A stretch of DNA of 39,179 nucleotides. Source: Blastocatellia bacterium. Lineage in GTDB: Bacteria; Acidobacteriota; Blastocatellia; UBA7656. Every line of letters begins with the position of its first letter. Within the stretch, counting starts at the first letter, position 1. The notes beneath the pieces are model-generated. The model worked only from the letters and a program-made list of their open reading frames with translations. It was not told the DNA's origin and did no database searches. Of this stretch, positions 34,688 to 39,179 are shown piece by piece. The translations under genes and the position numbers were made by a program. The DNA is taken from positions 1 to 39,179 of the forward strand of contig DATENM010000033.1 of assembly GCA_035275065.1 (NCBI GenBank). Direction: 5' to 3'.

Positions 34688-37600
34688 ATGACGCCAGTCT
34701 TCCCCATTTACAACTTCACCCCGGCCGCGGCGCAGCAGCAGTTGCAGAACGATGGGCTCGACGCGCTTGGCCTCACGACGGTCGCGTTGAGCCCGCACTG
34801 GGCGACGGCCAACATCACGGCCAATGGCCAGGCACCCCTGACATTGAAGAGTCCGGCGCAGCCCGGCCAACTGCGAGCGCCATTCCGTGGGATACTGCAA
34901 GGCGCATTCGCCCCGGCCAACTCCTTCCTCCAGAACGCGCTCGCGAAGGGCGATACCGCTTTCAACGTGCTCTCAAACATGGGCCAGGTCTTCCCTGCGC
35001 CGGCCGGCGGCGGCGGCGTCGTTCTTGCCATTTCCAACTCCGACGGGTCGAAGCGGGAGTTCGTGCTGTTGACCGCCCGCAATAACGACACGTTCACGGT
35101 GACGCGCGGGTACAACGGCAGCGCCGCGCAGGATTTCGACGCCGGCGATCTGGTCTCATTGGTGTTGGGGCGCAACAACACTTCGGTCAAATTCAGCGAT
35201 GCCAATGGCCAGCCGCTCCAGATGACCTGCGCCATTTTCCGTTTCCATCCGCAGGCGGCACTGCGCCTGGCGAGGTTGATGGCGGTGCGTTACGAGAACA
35301 ACACCACGGCCTTGATTCGTCCCGTGCCGCATGCAATGGTGATCCACAACGCCGGGTTCTACCTGACCGATCAGATCTTCGAAGCGGACGCGCCCTTGCC
35401 CAGCCTCGGGAACTTTGACTTCTCGTCCCAGGACATCTCCTTCCACGATGAGCGCGGACTCATCATAGATCCGGTTTACGTCGCCGCTCTCTTTGCGGAC
35501 CTGTTGGCAGCCTTCCCGGCCTTACAACCCGCAGGCGTGACGGGCGGCGTCGGCGATGTCGGCGGAATCAATAGCGTCCTGGGGCTGGGAAATGGGACTC
35601 TATACCATTTTATCAACCCGCACGGCGGCCCGTTTCAGCCCGCGAACGCGATGGCCACAGCGATTGGCAATCAACCCGCCACAGGGGTCCCGGCGACCGG
35701 CCTGGTACAGGTCCCGCAGGGGCAAGTCGCCACGATCAAGGCGGCCAATCCGAATGGGCCTCTGCGCTGGGGGTGGGCGACCAACGGCGTGATGACGGCC
35801 AACGACCTTATCCCCCCCGCGCTACCGGGGAACGTCAACCTGCCCCGCCAGTTCTTTCGCATCTGCGCGGTGGATATTAACCGGGCGGTGCTGGGCAACA
35901 GGACCGACGGCACTGTGCTCGGGGTACAGAAGGATGACGGGCGCCTGTCGCAAGAGTTCGGCACTGACGCGGCAAGCTTTCTCCCCGCCGTCCGCGATCA
36001 GGTCATCATAGACTACCTCGTCGACGGGCCGGACACGCTCTCCGAGATCACGCGTGTGCTGCAACCGGCGCCGCCCAAAGACGTCATGCTGGCCGTCTCG
36101 ATGGAGTGGGATAACACGCTGATCACGCCCGGCACGGCAGGGGCCACGGCTCACTGGCCTCTGTTTCCGCCGGCCGCCGGGGGAGGCCCGGCGGGTGCCC
36201 CTGCGATGGTCCCATCCCCGCTGCCGGCGGGGGCGGTCACGGCGGCCCTTTCGACCCAGGACCCGCGGGACATAGTCGTTACGCTGACCGGCGTCGCGCC
36301 TTTCGATTCGTACGTGCGAATCTACCCGCAGATGTTCATCCCTATCGAAGCGATTGGGCCCGAGCCCTCGTTCGTCCGCGGCGACGGCGGCGCCAACATC
36401 TGCGCGGGCGCCGCCGTCAGTGTCCTGCTAGTGAACCCGTTCGGGCTGCAAGTCGGTCAGGCCACTCCGTCGCAACTGACGGTAGACATCGTCATCGCGC
36501 CGCGCGGCGGAGGGCGGCAGTTGTTCGGGGCGGTCAACGTCCCTGTAAATGTCAACGGCCCGGCCGTCGCCCCTCCCGCCACGCCGTTTGTAGGGGCGCC
36601 GCCGGTGCTGGCCCTTTTTCCACCGCTTCAAGGTATCGCACCTTCGCCGCTGTTTGGCGTGCCTGTGCCGCCAAATCCGCCGACGCCGACGCCCGGCACT
36701 TTCACCGCCCTCCTCTTGAGTTTTGTGGCTGAAACGATGCCGCGTCAGGCGCCGCGCTACCCGACTCAGGCCCGCTTTGAAACCATCGCCGTCTCCGGTA
36801 CGCCGGGCGGTGCCAACGGCACGCTGTTATGGGACGGGGTGATAACCGGGGCGCGCTGGTCGCCGGAATCGCGTTCCGCGCAGCACGACCTCGGAAACCC
36901 TGGCAACCCGGCCGGGCCAGACATCCATGCGCCGGGCGTGCGCGTCACCGGCGCGTTAGCATACGACGCCGCCTACGTCGCGCTGCGCCGGGCGGAGCCG
37001 ATGATCCCCTGGCCGGGCACGACGCTGAACTTTCCCGGCTGGGTGTTGTTCTCCGCCGGGAACAACTTCAACCCGCCGAGTGACGCCGCCAACGTCAACA
37101 ACACCAGCACCGGGGCCGTGCTTCGCACCATCGCGCGCGCCTGCGAGACATCACAACTATCAGAAAAGAACATACCGTCCGACGATGATCTGAATCAGGA
37201 TAAGTGGCTCGACAATATCTTAAAGGGGCTCGGATTCAACGTCACAGTCAACTTCCCCATAAATAACGACGCCCGTTTGCGCAAAGAGGTCCGGCGGGAG
37301 TTTTTCATCTCGAAGCACGGCCTGCGGGACGCGCAATGGTCGCTGCTGCGGGCCATCTCCGAAGCGCGCGAGCTGGTCTACATCGAATCGCCGCAATTCG
37401 CCCGGACGGCACGGCCCGCCGATGCTGCGAATCCGAAGGACTACGAAATCGATCTCGTTCAAACCCTCGCCTCGCGGCTTCAGGCATTCGCCAATCTGAA
37501 GGTGATCATCTGCACGCCGAAGCTGAGCGATTTCATGCCGCAGTTCAAGAGCTGGGCGCACCAGCACTATGAGGCGAGGGCGGAAGCCGTAGGCAAGCTA

Positions 37601-38101
37601 CTGGCAGTCGCGCGGGACCGCGTTGCGGTCTTTCATCCGATTGGATTTCCGGGCCGTCCCGTGTTCATCCGCACCACCTCGGTGATCGTCGACGACGTGT
37701 GGGCGCTGGTGGGAGCAACCCACTTTCGCCGCCGCGGCATGACGTTCGATGGGAGCGCTGCGGTGTCGTCATTCGACCGCATGATCGAGAACGGGTATTC
37801 TAAGAAAGTCCGGGATTATCGCCAGGCCTTGATGGCGGCGAAGCTTCGCGTCCCTGCCCCGGTTGGAAACTTGGCTCGTCCGCCTGCCGACTGGATCCGC
37901 CTGAGCCGTCCCGGTTCGGCATTCGCGCTGGTTCAAGACCTTCTGGCACAAGGCGGCCTGGGCCGGATTGAATCGCTCTGGCCCGGGCCGCAAGAGAATG
38001 TGCAGGCCGTGGACGCCAAGGTGTCTGACCCGGATGGCTCGACCAGCGCCGATTACGCGATGCTCACAATTGATGGAGTGCTGAACGAAGCCGGAAAATG
38101 A
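34688..38101 (+). CDS. Giant protein C (1137 residues) with a phage-tail-like motif and a degenerate phospholipase-D half
   Basis: I do not recognise the whole protein. Residues of about 85-158 read like the small beta module of phage tail and baseplate proteins: NALAKGDTAFNVLSNMGQVF, EFVLLTARNNDTFTVTRGYN and AAQDFDAGDLVSLVL, matching the common TVTRGxxGTxAxxHxxG pattern. A Pro-rich linker (PVPPNPPTPTPG) lies near 660. Residues of about 885-1035 resemble the C-terminal half of phospholipase D/cardiolipin synthase: LLRAISEARELVYIESPQFA, VIICTP, then FIRTTSVIVDDVWALVGATH and FRRRGMTFDGSA. In active enzymes this stretch is HxKxxxxD with GSAN. Here the His and Lys are gone and the Asp remains, so it is probably not catalytic. 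There is no signal peptide. The start is ATG 34688, 3 bases after gene B, with only a weak ribosome site (AAGGTGAG). The role is unknown. Confidence 0.88.
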   Translation: MTPVFPIYNFTPAAAQQQLQNDGLDALGLTTVALSPHWATANITANGQAPLTLKSPAQPGQLRAPFRGILQGAFAPANSFLQNALAKGDTAFNVLSNMGQVFPAPAGGGGVVLAISNSDGSKREFVLLTARNNDTFTVTRGYNGSAAQDFDAGDLVSLVLGRNNTSVKFSDANGQPLQMTCAIFRFHPQAALRLARLMAVRYENNTTALIRPVPHAMVIHNAGFYLTDQIFEADAPLPSLGNFDFSSQDISFHDERGLIIDPVYVAALFADLLAAFPALQPAGVTGGVGDVGGINSVLGLGNGTLYHFINPHGGPFQPANAMATAIGNQPATGVPATGLVQVPQGQVATIKAANPNGPLRWGWATNGVMTANDLIPPALPGNVNLPRQFFRICAVDINRAVLGNRTDGTVLGVQKDDGRLSQEFGTDAASFLPAVRDQVIIDYLVDGPDTLSEITRVLQPAPPKDVMLAVSMEWDNTLITPGTAGATAHWPLFPPAAGGGPAGAPAMVPSPLPAGAVTAALSTQDPRDIVVTLTGVAPFDSYVRIYPQMFIPIEAIGPEPSFVRGDGGANICAGAAVSVLLVNPFGLQVGQATPSQLTVDIVIAPRGGGRQLFGAVNVPVNVNGPAVAPPATPFVGAPPVLALFPPLQGIAPSPLFGVPVPPNPPTPTPGTFTALLLSFVAETMPRQAPRYPTQARFETIAVSGTPGGANGTLLWDGVITGARWSPESRSAQHDLGNPGNPAGPDIHAPGVRVTGALAYDAAYVALRRAEPMIPWPGTTLNFPGWVLFSAGNNFNPPSDAANVNNTSTGAVLRTIARACETSQLSEKNIPSDDDLNQDKWLDNILKGLGFNVTVNFPINNDARLRKEVRREFFISKHGLRDAQWSLLRAISEARELVYIESPQFARTARPADAANPKDYEIDLVQTLASRLQAFANLKVIICTPKLSDFMPQFKSWAHQHYEARAEAVGKLLAVARDRVAVFHPIGFPGRPVFIRTTSVIVDDVWALVGATHFRRRGMTFDGSAAVSSFDRMIENGYSKKVRDYRQALMAAKLRVPAPVGNLARPPADWIRLSRPGSAFALVQDLLAQGGLGRIESLWPGPQENVQAVDAKVSDPDGSTSADYAMLTIDGVLNEAGK

Positions 38102-38161
38102 GTTGAGCCTTTAAGAATCGGCCCCCTTCTAAGAGCCTTTAGGCAGCCGCGCTCGACCGGC

Positions 38162-39179
<1,018 letters not shown>

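Noticed and set aside
23980..38101. Interpretation as a prophage or contractile injection system
   Set aside because: No sheath, tube, baseplate, terminase, portal, integrase or attachment sites are visible; only one short module is phage-like.
38102..38161. Possible terminator after the giant operon
   Set aside because: A short direct repeat (GAGCCTTTA) is present, but no stable stem with a T-run.

Overview
The window most likely comes from an Acidobacteriota chromosome, with class Blastocatellia as my best guess. The basis is indirect: a GC-rich composition, an ECF sigma/anti-sigma pair next to a lone secretin-domain protein, a giant exported FG-GAP/beta-helix/DUF11/BACON protein, and many palindromic intergenic repeats. 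No rRNA or other phylogenetic marker was available, so the assignment is moderate. I saw no tRNA, rRNA, CRISPR array, insertion sequence or integrase.

Layout, left to right. 1-1185 is a truncated S41 C-terminal processing peptidase. 1401-3636 (minus) is an operon of ECF sigma factor, zinc-finger anti-sigma factor and an exported secretin-N-like protein. 3788-4414 (minus) is an unusual RpiB followed by a clear terminator. 4682-8142 (plus) holds a PspA/Vipp1 (ESCRT-III-like) gene, a two-helix membrane coiled-coil gene and an AAA+ ATPase gene. 8183-9290 holds hicB, a nonsense-interrupted hicA and a hemolysin III family gene. 9324-13442 (minus) is a 1372-residue multidomain exported protein. 13728-20422 (minus) holds trpE, an AI-2E family permease, topA and dprA. 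20599-20847 is a small plus-strand ORF and 20892-23597 (minus) is an exported debranching-enzyme-like glycoside hydrolase. 23980-38101 (plus) is a tight operon of three giant genes (2352, 1214 and 1137 codons) that I cannot assign to a known system. 38162 to the right edge (minus) is the C-terminal part of comM/yifB.

Genes that appear to work together: (i) pspA, the membrane coiled-coil protein and the AAA+ ATPase look like a membrane-remodelling module, with an ESCRT-III-like polymer beside a candidate disassembly ATPase; (ii) sigma and anti-sigma form an envelope-signal switch with an exported partner; (iii) comM, dprA and topA form a neighbourhood that is contiguous in many bacteria but is split here by about 18 kb carrying the hydrolase and the giant operon; (iv) the three giant genes are separated by 1 and 3 bases and must be made together. 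They lack signal peptides. They carry an OmpA-like segment (first), Ig/FN3-like segments (second), and a phage-tail-like motif plus a degenerate phospholipase-D half (third), which suggests a large structural or appendage-like complex of unknown role.

Intergenic DNA is dominated by two repeat families. One is heptads of the form GTGAYRA in inverted pairs, four loci, two of which supply the stop codon of the adjacent gene. The other is double-hairpin REP-like elements, three loci, with stems that differ in sequence but keep their pairing.
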